14,858 nt of DNA from the NCBI GenBank assembly GCA_029856055.1, contig JAHQWF010000001.1, positions 1 to 14,858 on the forward strand. The letters are read 5' to 3'. Of the stretch, positions 6,974 through 13,150 are shown one piece after another (the first letter of the stretch is position 1; every line of letters begins with the position of its first letter). Position numbers and translations under genes: made by a program. Source of the stretch: Candidatus Njordarchaeota archaeon (GTDB taxonomy: Archaea; Asgardarchaeota; Njordarchaeia; Njordarchaeales; Njordarchaeaceae). The notes beneath the pieces were generated by a model. That model searched no databases and was not told the origin of the DNA. It saw only the letters and a program-made list of their open reading frames with translations.

Positions 6974-8011
6974 ATGAGTCGCATTATAATTTCTAGGACA
7001 AAAAACGGAATATTGATCAAATATAATAATAAGAGAGTGCTGATAGATCCAGATGGGGTTAATAGGATACCTTATGAACCGAATTTCATATTAATATCTC
7101 ATGCTCACGCGGATCATGTAAGGGGGTTAAGACATGTTTATAAAAAGGGGACAAAAGTTGTGCTGGCTAAAGAAACTTACTGGCTGCTAAAATCCCTAGG
7201 ATATAAATTTTATGATGAAGACTTAATATTTGTTAAGCCAGGTGACAGTTTAAGTCTGGACGGCATATCCATAACTGTTTATAATGCTGGGCACATTCTA
7301 GGATCCTGTATGTTTGCGCTTGATTTGTCTAGAGTTAGGATAGGCTACACAGGAGACTTCAACTTCGAGGATACTGTCGTGACCCGAAAAGCAGATGTTA
7401 TAGACGCGGATTTATTATTAATAGATGCGACTTATGGGCATCCCTTATTTAGTTTCCCTCCACGAAACATTTTATATAAACTAATAAGAGAGAAGCTAAG
7501 AGAAATATTTGATTCTGGATTAATACCGTCTCTCCATGGATATGCCTTAGGTAAAGGGCAGGAATTAACGAGAATTGCTTATGACTTCGTGGGGGGGATT
7601 GTCTCAGTTACTGGAACGATAGCTAAATTTAATCGAATTTTCGAGGAGTTCAATAAGGTTAGTTTAGGGAACTACGTGATTGGAGCTAGGGGCGATGTTT
7701 TTGTTAAGGATTTCCGAGAAATAAGACGAACTAATGGTGAACGTTTTAAGAAGATTGTTTTTTCGGGATGGGTAATTAAATTTAATAAGAGAGGTTTCCC
7801 CTTATCATCTCACAGTGGCTTCACTAAGATCATTGATTATATTTATAAAGCAGATCCAGACTTTGTTATACCATTATACAGTAATGCGGCTTTTTTAGCA
7901 CGTCTAATAAATAGAGAATTTGGGATCAAGGCAGATTTTTTTGATGACGAGGTAAAATCGAAAGACATTATATATAACGTGTCTTTGAGAGGATTAAATT
8001 CATCTCACTAG
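6974..8011 (+). CDS. Metallo-beta-lactamase fold protein, beta-CASP exonuclease-like
   Basis: A 345-residue MBL-fold protein related to the beta-CASP nucleases (COG1236-like mRNA 3'-end-processing/DNA-ligase-associated exonuclease group). Metal-ligand motifs are HAHADH (43-48), the NAGH His107, the YTGDF Asp128 and IDATYG with Asp151. YALGKGQEL (190-198) matches the beta-CASP pattern A-x-GxxQEL. LSSHSGF gives the motif-B-type His280. The motif C His, normally in a V-x-HG-type turn, seems to be missing: that position reads VIPLYSNAAF (298-307). A nuclease acting on RNA or DNA ends is the best guess, but the altered motif C leaves activity uncertain. Start chosen at ATG 6974, with GTGA 5 bases upstream; a GTG at 6965 is in frame. 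It lies about 35 bp after DP1 on the same strand, suggesting a repair- or replication-linked operon. Confidence 0.8.
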   Translation: MSRIIISRTKNGILIKYNNKRVLIDPDGVNRIPYEPNFILISHAHADHVRGLRHVYKKGTKVVLAKETYWLLKSLGYKFYDEDLIFVKPGDSLSLDGISITVYNAGHILGSCMFALDLSRVRIGYTGDFNFEDTVVTRKADVIDADLLLIDATYGHPLFSFPPRNILYKLIREKLREIFDSGLIPSLHGYALGKGQELTRIAYDFVGGIVSVTGTIAKFNRIFEEFNKVSLGNYVIGARGDVFVKDFREIRRTNGERFKKIVFSGWVIKFNKRGFPLSSHSGFTKIIDYIYKADPDFVIPLYSNAAFLARLINREFGIKADFFDDEVKSKDIIYNVSLRGLNSSH

Positions 8012-8110
8012 TTATCTTGTAGCTTTGAATAATATGGTGCTGTCACACATACAGAAAAAATTAAAATAACTTAATCAAATATATCTCTCAATTAAATTAA
8101 TGGAACTAGA

Positions 8111-8201
8111 GGGGCCGTAGTCTAGTGGTAGGACGCCCGGCTGACATATCTAAAATACAGATACCGGGAGGTCGGCGGTTCGATTCCGCCCGGCCCCACC
8201 A
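8111..8201 (+). tRNA. trnV: tRNA-Val(GAC) with a 16-nt intron and encoded CCA
   Basis: Acceptor arm GGGGCCG (8111-8117) pairs perfectly with CGGCCCC (8191-8197), followed by A73 and CCA (8199-8201). The D stem is GTCT/GGAC with loop AGTGGTA. The anticodon stem is CCCGG (8136-8140)/CCGGG (8164-8168). The T stem is GGCGG/CCGCC with loop TTCGATT. The variable loop is five bases, AGGTC. The anticodon loop is interrupted: removing 8147-8162 leaves CTGACAA, giving anticodon GAC at 8143-8145 (valine), with the canonical archaeal intron position 37/38. Exon and intron pair as CUG/CAG flanked by three-base bulges, approximating a bulge-helix-bulge site. Discriminator A and G34-A35-C36 agree with valine. 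The exact intron border is uncertain by a base; an alternative splice would give GAA (Phe), which I consider unlikely. Confidence 0.93.
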
Positions 8202-8339
8202 CTATTAACATAGAGGTTTTATTCGCTTTTCTATAGGTGTTAGGTTTAAATAATTTTTTTCTAATACCTTTAACTCCGTATCTCTGATGGTAGAAGAAAT
8301 ATAATATTTATTTCTCGATGAGTAGCTCGTAATTGATAG

Positions 8340-8350
8340 ATATTTAAAAA
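8340..8350 (+). promoter_or_regulatory. TATA box of rpoK; transcript probably leaderless
   Basis: ATATTTAAAAA is a good archaeal TATA match centred about 23 bp before the rpoK ATG at 8368. Archaeal transcription usually starts about 22-27 bp downstream of the TATA centre, so the mRNA should begin at or within a few bases of the start codon. No Shine-Dalgarno sequence is seen before the ATG, which agrees with a leaderless mRNA. Confidence 0.55.
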
Positions 8351-8367
8351 GTCAGGACGGGATTATC

Positions 8368-8670
8368 ATGGTTGCTTTTGGTAAGCGAAAAAGAATTGAA
8401 ATTAAATCAGATAAAATCGAGATAGGTCCGCCTAGATTAACAATATATGAGACCGCGAGAATAATAGGGGCTCGTGCAGCACAAATAGCAAATGGTGCAC
8501 CAATATTGATTTCATTAATCGAATTAAAGGGCTCTAAATTAAATGAAATCGACATAGCCAAGAAGGAACTAGAGAAAGGTGTATTACCAATCACTGTTCA
8601 GAGATGGTTGCCAGATGGTAGGTATCAAAATATACCCATACAGTGGTTAAGCTACTCTGAAGGAATCTAA
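8368..8670 (+). CDS. rpoK: DNA-directed RNA polymerase subunit K (RpoK/Rpb6)
   Basis: RpoK, the archaeal homologue of eukaryotic Rpb6 and bacterial omega, helps assemble and stabilise RNA polymerase. The 100-residue protein carries the family core GPPRLTIYETARIIGARAAQIANGAP (20-45; the conserved pattern is LT-YE-ARIIGARA-QI--GAP), then IDIAKKELEKGVLPITVQR (61-79), matching the conserved DIA--EL--G-LPI-V-R segment, and a terminal LPDG. Length is slightly above the usual 60-95. It stands alone behind the tRNA-Val gene with its own promoter and converges on the UPF0201 gene. Confidence 0.95.
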   Translation: MVAFGKRKRIEIKSDKIEIGPPRLTIYETARIIGARAAQIANGAPILISLIELKGSKLNEIDIAKKELEKGVLPITVQRWLPDGRYQNIPIQWLSYSEGI

Positions 8671-8681
8671 TTTTTTAAAAA
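8671..8681. terminator. Bidirectional T-run terminator between rpoK and UPF0201
   Basis: TTTTTTAAAAA starts at the base after the rpoK stop. Read on the plus strand it gives a six-base U-run for rpoK; on the minus strand it gives a five-base U-run about 50 bp after the UPF0201 stop. It suits termination in both directions in this 63-bp convergent gap. Confidence 0.45.
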
Positions 8682-8733
8682 GCGTTTGAGAATGCGATTT
8701 CTCTGTTAACTAGATGTATTTTCTTGAATTAGA

Positions 8734-9162
8734 TTAACTCACATAGACACGTTCTACATCCTCAGTTAGCCAATAGATAGCTAAGTCAAGATCCTCTTCT
8801 TCATCACCTATTATCTCGATCTTTATGGGACCTAGAGGACTTTCGTATTGCGATTCGCACACAACTATACGATCGGCATAGGCAGCTTGCTTGTTTAAGA
8901 GGATATATGAAGTTGTTTCACGCTTATTCCGAAAGAGTATAATTCTAACAAGCGGTTGAATTTGTTTAATCAATATTTTCTGTTTTAAATAACTGAGTAG
9001 ATTTAATTCTCCATTAACTATTGCGACTTTCTTGGCATCTTTATCAACTATTTCAATAGCGATTTTTTCTTGGTTACCTATCAAGTTTTTTATGGCCCTA
9101 ACCACTTTCTCCTCACTTTCTGTTGGATTAATATCCGCAGTTATTCTAATGCGTATTCCCAT
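8734..9162 (-). CDS. UPF0201 family protein
   Basis: A 142-residue archaeal UPF0201 (DUF54-type) protein whose biochemical role is not established; an RNA-binding role has been proposed for the fold. Recognised by the N-terminal IRITADINPTESEEKVVRAI and the later LLNKQAAYADRIVVCE and SPLGPIKIEI segments, which are family hallmarks (L-KQAA and LGPI-V-I). The frame is open upstream to 9285, but I choose ATG 9162: it gives the family length, it is preceded by GAAGG 9 bases upstream, and the extension would lie inside the UPF0200 gene. It overlaps the UPF0200 gene end by 17 bp. UPF0200 and UPF0201 are neighbours, and in some archaea fused, which suggests a shared function. Confidence 0.82.
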   Translation of the reverse strand: MGIRIRITADINPTESEEKVVRAIKNLIGNQEKIAIEIVDKDAKKVAIVNGELNLLSYLKQKILIKQIQPLVRIILFRNKRETTSYILLNKQAAYADRIVVCESQYESPLGPIKIEIIGDEEEDLDLAIYWLTEDVERVYVS

Positions 9163-9736
9163 TCTTATTAACCTTCGATATAATATTCCTAATGAATGAT
9201 AAGCATTCATTAAAAAACTCGTCGTAGGACTTATCTTTATTGACAAGTATTTCATCAGCGAGTGCAATGACTTCTCCAACGCCAAATTTTAACTCTCTTC
9301 GATCTCTCTCTATTAATTTGGCTATGTTTAGTGTATCATCTTCTCTCCCTCTTTTTAATAACCTCTCATATCGAGTACGTGGGGGAGCATGTATGGCTAC
9401 AAGTATGAAAACGTCAAAAAACCGCCTAAAGTAGTCTATTTCCTCGGGAGATCTTATTCCCTCAATTACAACTATGTTATCATGTATCTGCTTTCTCTCT
9501 ATATCTTTCTTAATCAATTCAATTACTTTCTTAGCTATAATTCCACGACCATATTTCTTTCTTAATTCCACGGCTATTTTCCCAACATTTTCGTATGTTA
9601 GTTTTAGGCCTCGTTTTTTTGTTTCTTGGAATACTATGTCACCCATTTTAATTACTCTTATTCCTAGTTTTCTCGCAGCGCTTGAGAATACAGATTTACC
9701 AGATCCCGGTAGTCCAGTCACACCGATACCTATCAA
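9146..9736 (-). CDS. UPF0200 P-loop kinase-like protein (dephospho-CoA kinase-like)
   Basis: A 196-residue nucleoside-monophosphate-kinase-like protein of the archaeal UPF0200 family, distantly related to dephospho-CoA kinase; its substrate is not established. The P-loop GLPGSGKS is at residues 8-15. IVVIEGIRSPEEIDYF (about 88-103) matches the kinase core, and the lid-like segment ERLLKRGREDD (about 123-133) resembles that of NMP kinases. The start codon is TTG (9734-9736): no ATG or GTG lies early enough to include the first beta strand, and GAGG (plus-strand 9745-9748) sits about 8-11 bases before it. It follows L14e after about 90 bp, which contains a TATA-like GTATTTAATA (near 9795-9805, minus strand), so it may have its own promoter as well as read-through from the ribosomal cluster. 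Confidence 0.85.
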   Translation of the reverse strand: MIGIGVTGLPGSGKSVFSSAARKLGIRVIKMGDIVFQETKKRGLKLTYENVGKIAVELRKKYGRGIIAKKVIELIKKDIERKQIHDNIVVIEGIRSPEEIDYFRRFFDVFILVAIHAPPRTRYERLLKRGREDDTLNIAKLIERDRRELKFGVGEVIALADEILVNKDKSYDEFFNECLSFIRNIISKVNKNGNTH

Positions 9737-9826
9737 TTAAGACGCCTCACTAGATAAAAAGAGTAAAAATTATGCTTCGTATTGAGCAAATGCTATTAAA
9801 TACTAAAAATGGAATGGCATGCTAAG

Positions 9827-10120
9827 TTACAGTCTGTGAACGGGTATTCTGATTTCCTCTCTCATCGTTTCCTCCAATTTCTTGTTTTTGATCTCTTCTA
9901 GGACTGTTGAGTCGTCAGCACCGCGCGGTATATCTATTCTGAAATTTAAAGGTATTAAATGATCAATATTCATTCTGCGCCTCTTTACCCCATTGAGTTC
10001 TTTTGGACCAGTTATCAAAACAAAGTTTTCGTCGATTATATCTACTACTACAGCTTTTTTACCCGCTCTTCTTCCTCTAAGGATTACAACTAATCTGCCT
10101 ACATCGATCAGTTTAGCCAT
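9827..10120 (-). CDS. rpl14e: Large-subunit ribosomal protein L14e
   Basis: A 97-residue L14e (eL14), an archaeal/eukaryotic large-subunit protein. It opens with the KOW-like beta barrel IDVGRLVVILRGRRAGKKAVVVDII, where the conserved pattern is VGR-----GR-AGK--V-VD, followed by FVLITGP and KRRRMNIDHLIPL, all characteristic. The ATG overlaps the end of the cytidylate kinase gene by 13 bp. It is preceded by a textbook GGTGAT Shine-Dalgarno sequence five bases upstream, inside that gene. The order L34e-cmk-L14e is a widely conserved archaeal cluster; the cbf5 gene often found next is not here. Confidence 0.95.
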   Translation of the reverse strand: MAKLIDVGRLVVILRGRRAGKKAVVVDIIDENFVLITGPKELNGVKRRRMNIDHLIPLNFRIDIPRGADDSTVLEEIKNKKLEETMREEIRIPVHRL

Positions 10121-10671
10121 GCTTTATCACCATCTCTCAATATTTTAACTAACTCATTTGCCAAGCAAACACTTAGATTTACAGATTCTTCTTTAGATAA
10201 TTTAGATGTATTTATTACCAGATGGAAATCCTTTGGATTCCATAAATCTACATTATACAATTGTTTAAATCTTTTTCTTTCACCATTATCTCTAAGTTCT
10301 ATCTCCATTTTTGCTTCCTGATATGATATTTTCTCTCTTTGCATTAATCTTAGTATTCTATCATGTTTCTTAGCAATTATTAGGAGTTTTATTGGCTTAA
10401 GGTCCTCGATCATTTTGTAAGCTAATTGCGAATCTAATACTATGTTATCTTTCTTTGCCTCTGTTTTAACTAATTCATCTATCATTATATCTATTTCTGG
10501 ATGCTTTGCCACGTATTCAGTGAACTCTATTATATTCATATTCCTTTCTTTAGCTAAAGTTCTGAATATGTTCCCAGCAGAGAGGTATCTTAGCCCCAGC
10601 TCTCTGGCTATTTTTTTAGCAATGGTTGTCTTACCAGCTCCGTGAGGGCCGCTAATAGCTATTATTACCAC
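10108..10671 (-). CDS. cmk: Cytidylate kinase, archaeal type
   Basis: Phosphorylates CMP/dCMP to the diphosphate in pyrimidine nucleotide supply. The 187-residue protein has the P-loop GPHGAGKTT (8-16), the CMP-binding-type segment YLSAGNIFRTLAKERNMNIIEF (about 29-50; archaeal CMK has S-GNIFR--A-ER----EF), NIVLDSQLAYKM (about 96-107) in place of the usual VLEGRLA, and a lid region RMxREKISYQEA. The start codon is GTG at 10671, two bases after the L34e stop, with GGGGT about seven bases upstream. It overlaps L14e by 13 bp at its other end, so L34e, cmk and L14e form one tightly packed operon. Slightly larger than the shortest CMKs but within family range. Confidence 0.93.
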   Translation of the reverse strand: MVIIAISGPHGAGKTTIAKKIARELGLRYLSAGNIFRTLAKERNMNIIEFTEYVAKHPEIDIMIDELVKTEAKKDNIVLDSQLAYKMIEDLKPIKLLIIAKKHDRILRLMQREKISYQEAKMEIELRDNGERKRFKQLYNVDLWNPKDFHLVINTSKLSKEESVNLSVCLANELVKILRDGDKAWLN

Positions 10672-10673
10672 GG

Positions 10674-10967
10674 CTAAACCCCTAGTATTTCCTCCTTGAT
10701 GTTCGGGGCATAACGACTAATTATTGCTAATGTCAGCTCTTTTTTAAGGCATTCTGCGCATAAATAGCCTCCATATGGTCTCCCGGGCCTTTTACTAGAT
10801 TTAGGTATATTTCTTGTGTCTCGAGGGACGCCAAATAGTGGTTTTCCACACATTGCACATTTATGCCAGTTTTTATTGCGTTTTTCATAATGCACAATGT
10901 GGCGCCCCCCAGGTGTTCTTTTTTGGATTTTTCTAAGTGATCTGGTTCGATGTCTTGGTCTAGGCAT
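10674..10967 (-). CDS. rpl34e: Large-subunit ribosomal protein L34e
   Basis: A 97-residue L34e (eL34). Its basic start PRPRHRTRSLRKIQKRTPGG is the family signature, with a zinc ribbon formed by Cys37/Cys40 (CAMC) and Cys70/Cys73 (CAEC). GGRHIVHYEKR and GRPYGGYLCAECL are also typical. The ATG at 10967 is preceded by GGGAT at plus-strand 10972-10976. A TATA-like ATAAATAA at about 11017-11024 (minus strand) could start the L34e-cmk-L14e transcript about 25 bp upstream of the gene. The DUF106 gene is upstream on the same strand, 158 bp away. Confidence 0.96.
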   Translation of the reverse strand: MPRPRHRTRSLRKIQKRTPGGRHIVHYEKRNKNWHKCAMCGKPLFGVPRDTRNIPKSSKRPGRPYGGYLCAECLKKELTLAIISRYAPNIKEEILGV

Positions 10968-11125
10968 ACTAATCCCTTTTTACTTAGTCTTTTTGGCCAT
11001 GTCTAGATATAGGTCGTTATTTATGAATTCTAACTTAACAAGTCTTCATAAAAGATTATAAAAATTCTGATTTTTGTTCAAGATATTTGAGTTAGTATTT
11101 CTAAATCAAGATGATCTACATATTT
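10968..11125 (-). promoter_or_regulatory. L34e leader: candidate TATA box and a six-codon ORF
   Basis: The minus strand of this 158-bp gap has a TATA-like ATAAATAA (plus 11017-11024) and, between it and L34e, a short ATG frame encoding MAKKTK (11000 down to 10980). The frame is open further upstream without another ATG. It ends 12 bases before the L34e start. It could be a chance ORF, or a leader peptide affecting L34e translation. An AT-rich stretch follows towards the DUF106 stop. Confidence 0.3.
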
Positions 11126-11677
11126 CTAGGAAGGTCTGTAACCTAATAACTTTAAGAGAGCATTTATGATTGAGGATATTACAATAGACGTAAGTATATA
11201 CCATGCGAATGCTGATATCCCTGAGATAAATTCTCCTTTGTATTCTATGTAATTCGATGGACCAAGGTATAAAGGACCTAACCATTCGATGGGGAGCTTA
11301 AATGGTAATGCTAATACAGTAGAGAGACCATACGCCCCAATTATTATGTAATAAACTACGAAGAATAGTAAGAATGTTATCATCATTGGTTTAAATGATT
11401 CGCTAGCTACTTCTAGTCGTAGTTTATCTATTATCTCCTTTTCTTTCTGAACCTCACTAATTAATCTAGGGTTTCCTGATTTCATAGCGTTTTTGTATTT
11501 TTGTTGCCATTTTTTTATTCTAGCATTATATCGCTTTAACTTGTCTATGTCTGTCACAACTACTTGTACAACGAAATAAATTATGGCTAACATCAACGAT
11601 ACGAATAGTATAAACAAGGCAGATACAGGAGGGGTACCAAATGAACTTCTTATCCAGCTAAATATATCGAATTGCAT
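11126..11677 (-). CDS. EMC3/TMCO1-like membrane insertase (DUF106, Oxa1 superfamily)
   Basis: A 183-residue archaeal DUF106 protein, related to eukaryotic EMC3, Get1 and TMCO1 and to bacterial YidC, which insert membrane proteins as ribosomes deliver them. The architecture is classic for the family: a transmembrane segment at about 17-41, a charged cytosolic coiled coil at about 43-94 (DKLKRYNARIKKWQQKYKNA and the following E/K-rich part), a second segment at 97-117, and a third at 152-176. FKPMM before the second segment is typical. It sits between S30e and L34e, as this family commonly does next to ribosomal genes, often with secY and adk, which are missing here. The ATG at 11677 has no strong Shine-Dalgarno motif, so translation may be weak or coupled. 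Confidence 0.88.
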   Translation of the reverse strand: MQFDIFSWIRSSFGTPPVSALFILFVSLMLAIIYFVVQVVVTDIDKLKRYNARIKKWQQKYKNAMKSGNPRLISEVQKEKEIIDKLRLEVASESFKPMMITFLLFFVVYYIIIGAYGLSTVLALPFKLPIEWLGPLYLGPSNYIEYKGEFISGISAFAWYILTSIVISSIINALLKLLGYRPS

Positions 11678-11757
11678 CTTGAATCAACTTATCTGAATAA
11701 AAGTTAAGGTTTTAGATATAATTATGCTCACTAACGGGAGGGCTAAAAATAATAACT

Positions 11758-11940
11758 CTATCTTCTTCTTTTGGGTTGCCCCCAACGTAAGCCCAATACG
11801 AATCTCTTATAGTAGTTTTCCCGATTTCTAGTTCGGGGAGGCGGGCTTCTTCTTTCCTTGGGAGTTAATCCAAGTGCTTTCATGGCCTCTAATGTGGCTC
11901 TACGTACTTTTCCAGCCTTATCTAATGATCCATGAGTCAT
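11758..11940 (-). CDS. rps30e: Small-subunit ribosomal protein S30e
   Basis: A 60-residue S30e (eS30), a small basic protein of the 30S head in archaea. The start MTHGSLDKAGKVR matches the family's THGSL-KAGKVR, and RTRNRENYYKRF matches the conserved R-RNR--Y-KR segment. The C-terminus is arginine/lysine-rich. The ATG at 11940 is preferred because it gives the family N-terminus; GGTG about seven bases upstream serves as ribosome-binding site. GTG codons at 11952 and 11949 in frame would add three or four residues and are not needed. It is the first gene of the leftward cluster and divergent from radA. Confidence 0.93.
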   Translation of the reverse strand: MTHGSLDKAGKVRRATLEAMKALGLTPKERRSPPPRTRNRENYYKRFVLGLRWGQPKRRR

Positions 11941-12120
11941 ATTCAGCACCACACAATGAGATACTTACTCGAATTACTATTTTGGTTATATAATATAAAT
12001 TTAGCGAGACTTTTTATTTTTAATTATATGTTCTAAAAATCTTAAAATAAAACGAAACTTTAAATTTTTTAGTAATGATATAGATTTAACTTTAAGGCTA
12101 AATAAACTGTGTGAAAATCT
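11941..12120. promoter_or_regulatory. Divergent promoter region of rps30e and radA
   Basis: A 180-bp intergenic interval with two outward promoters. For S30e (minus strand), TAAATTTATATTATATAA (plus 11986-12003) is a strong TATA region with transcription expected near 11965-11970. For radA (plus strand), the BRE-like CGAAA (12053-12057) followed by CTTTAAATTT (12058-12067) fits a start near 12090, giving a leader of about 30 nt. GTGA (12111-12114) six bases before the radA ATG can act as its ribosome-binding site. Assigned by eye. Confidence 0.5.
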
Positions 12121-13146
12121 ATGTCAACTACTAAAATGAAGAGTAAACGAGATACTGAGCAAGTTATGGAGACAGAGAAGGAGTGGAAGCAGAAGGTCCT
12201 GCACCAACTTATGTCATTACCTGGTATTGGAAGGAGCATTGCGCTAAAACTGTTCGATGCGGGTTATACTTCAATTAGATTAATTGCTGTTACGTCTCCT
12301 AGGGTATTAGCTGAAGAGGCTAATATTGGTGAAAAGACCGCTGAAAAAATTGTCAGTACTGCAAGAGAGATGATAGGATTAGAATTTGCTACTGCTAGAG
12401 AATTTCTCAATAGAAGAAAGGATGTAAAGCATATCACTACGGGATCTTTTTCTCTCGACGAATTATTGGGGGGCGGAGTTGAAACTCAGGGGATTACTGA
12501 GTTTTATGGAGAGTATAGAACGGGAAAAACGCAGATCTGTCATACATTAGCTGTCACTGTTCAGTTACCATTTGAAAAAGGAGGATTGAGCGCACGGGCA
12601 TTATATATAGATACAGAGGGGACGTTTAGGCCAGAGAGGATAATTCCTATAGCAAAGAGGTTTGGGTTAGATCCAGAGGAGGTACTAGATAATATAATTG
12701 TTGCTAGAGCTTTCTCATCAGACCACCAAATAGAGATCGTTAGAAAGATAAAGAAATACATTCAGCTCCAGAACATAGGGTTAATTGTAGTTGATTCTTT
12801 GACAAATCACTTTAGAGCAGAGTATGTTGGGATAGATACACTTGCAGTACGGCAGCAGAAACTAAATGTACATCTACATGATTTACAAAGGATTGCTTTT
12901 GCTTTTAACATAGCGGTAGTAGTTACAAATCAGGTGGTTACAAACCCAGCGACCTTTTATGGTAGCCCAATAAGCGCAATAGGAGGGCACATCCTAGCAC
13001 ATAATGTTACTACAAGAATATCTCTAAGAAAAGGAAAGGGAACAAAAAGAATTGCAAAGTTGGAGGACAGTCCGTATTTACCAGAGAGCGAGGCGGTTTT
13101 CGAGATTAGCGATGAGGGAATAAAAGATTCCGAATTAGAAGATTAG
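12121..13146 (+). CDS. radA: DNA repair and recombination recombinase RadA
   Basis: RadA, the archaeal Rad51-family recombinase, forms filaments on single-stranded DNA and catalyses strand exchange in homologous recombination. The 341-residue length is typical. An N-terminal helix-hairpin-helix domain spans about 28-85 (SLPGIGRSIALKL). The oligomerisation motif FATA is at 89-92. Walker A GEYRTGKTQ is at 130-138, IDTEGTFRPER with the catalytic Glu at 163-173, and Walker B LIVVDSL at 221-227. The L2-region sequence is NQVVTNPATFYG (270-281), and the ATP cap KLEDSPYLPESEAVF is at 313-327. Walker A reads RTGKTQICHTLAVT, closer to eukaryotic Rad51 (FRTGKTQICHTLAVT) than to the FGSGKTQ of most archaeal RadA proteins known to me. 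It converges on hel308 with a 4-bp gap. Confidence 0.97.
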   Translation: MSTTKMKSKRDTEQVMETEKEWKQKVLHQLMSLPGIGRSIALKLFDAGYTSIRLIAVTSPRVLAEEANIGEKTAEKIVSTAREMIGLEFATAREFLNRRKDVKHITTGSFSLDELLGGGVETQGITEFYGEYRTGKTQICHTLAVTVQLPFEKGGLSARALYIDTEGTFRPERIIPIAKRFGLDPEEVLDNIIVARAFSSDHQIEIVRKIKKYIQLQNIGLIVVDSLTNHFRAEYVGIDTLAVRQQKLNVHLHDLQRIAFAFNIAVVVTNQVVTNPATFYGSPISAIGGHILAHNVTTRISLRKGKGTKRIAKLEDSPYLPESEAVFEISDEGIKDSELED

Positions 13147-13150
13147 CTTG

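Noticed and set aside
8141..8163. Reading the split tRNA as Phe (GAA) or Ser (GGA)
   Set aside because: These need non-canonical splice positions. Ser would need a long variable arm, which is absent, while GAC with A37 fits valine and the 37/38 site.
8202..8367. Possible small RNA or second tRNA between tRNA-Val and rpoK
   Set aside because: No cloverleaf or paired C/D boxes are present; the content is T-runs and the rpoK TATA box.
9163..9285. Longer form of the UPF0201 protein starting at 9285
   Set aside because: The extra 41 residues overlap the UPF0200 coding sequence and do not fit the family length; ATG 9162 has its own ribosome-binding motif.
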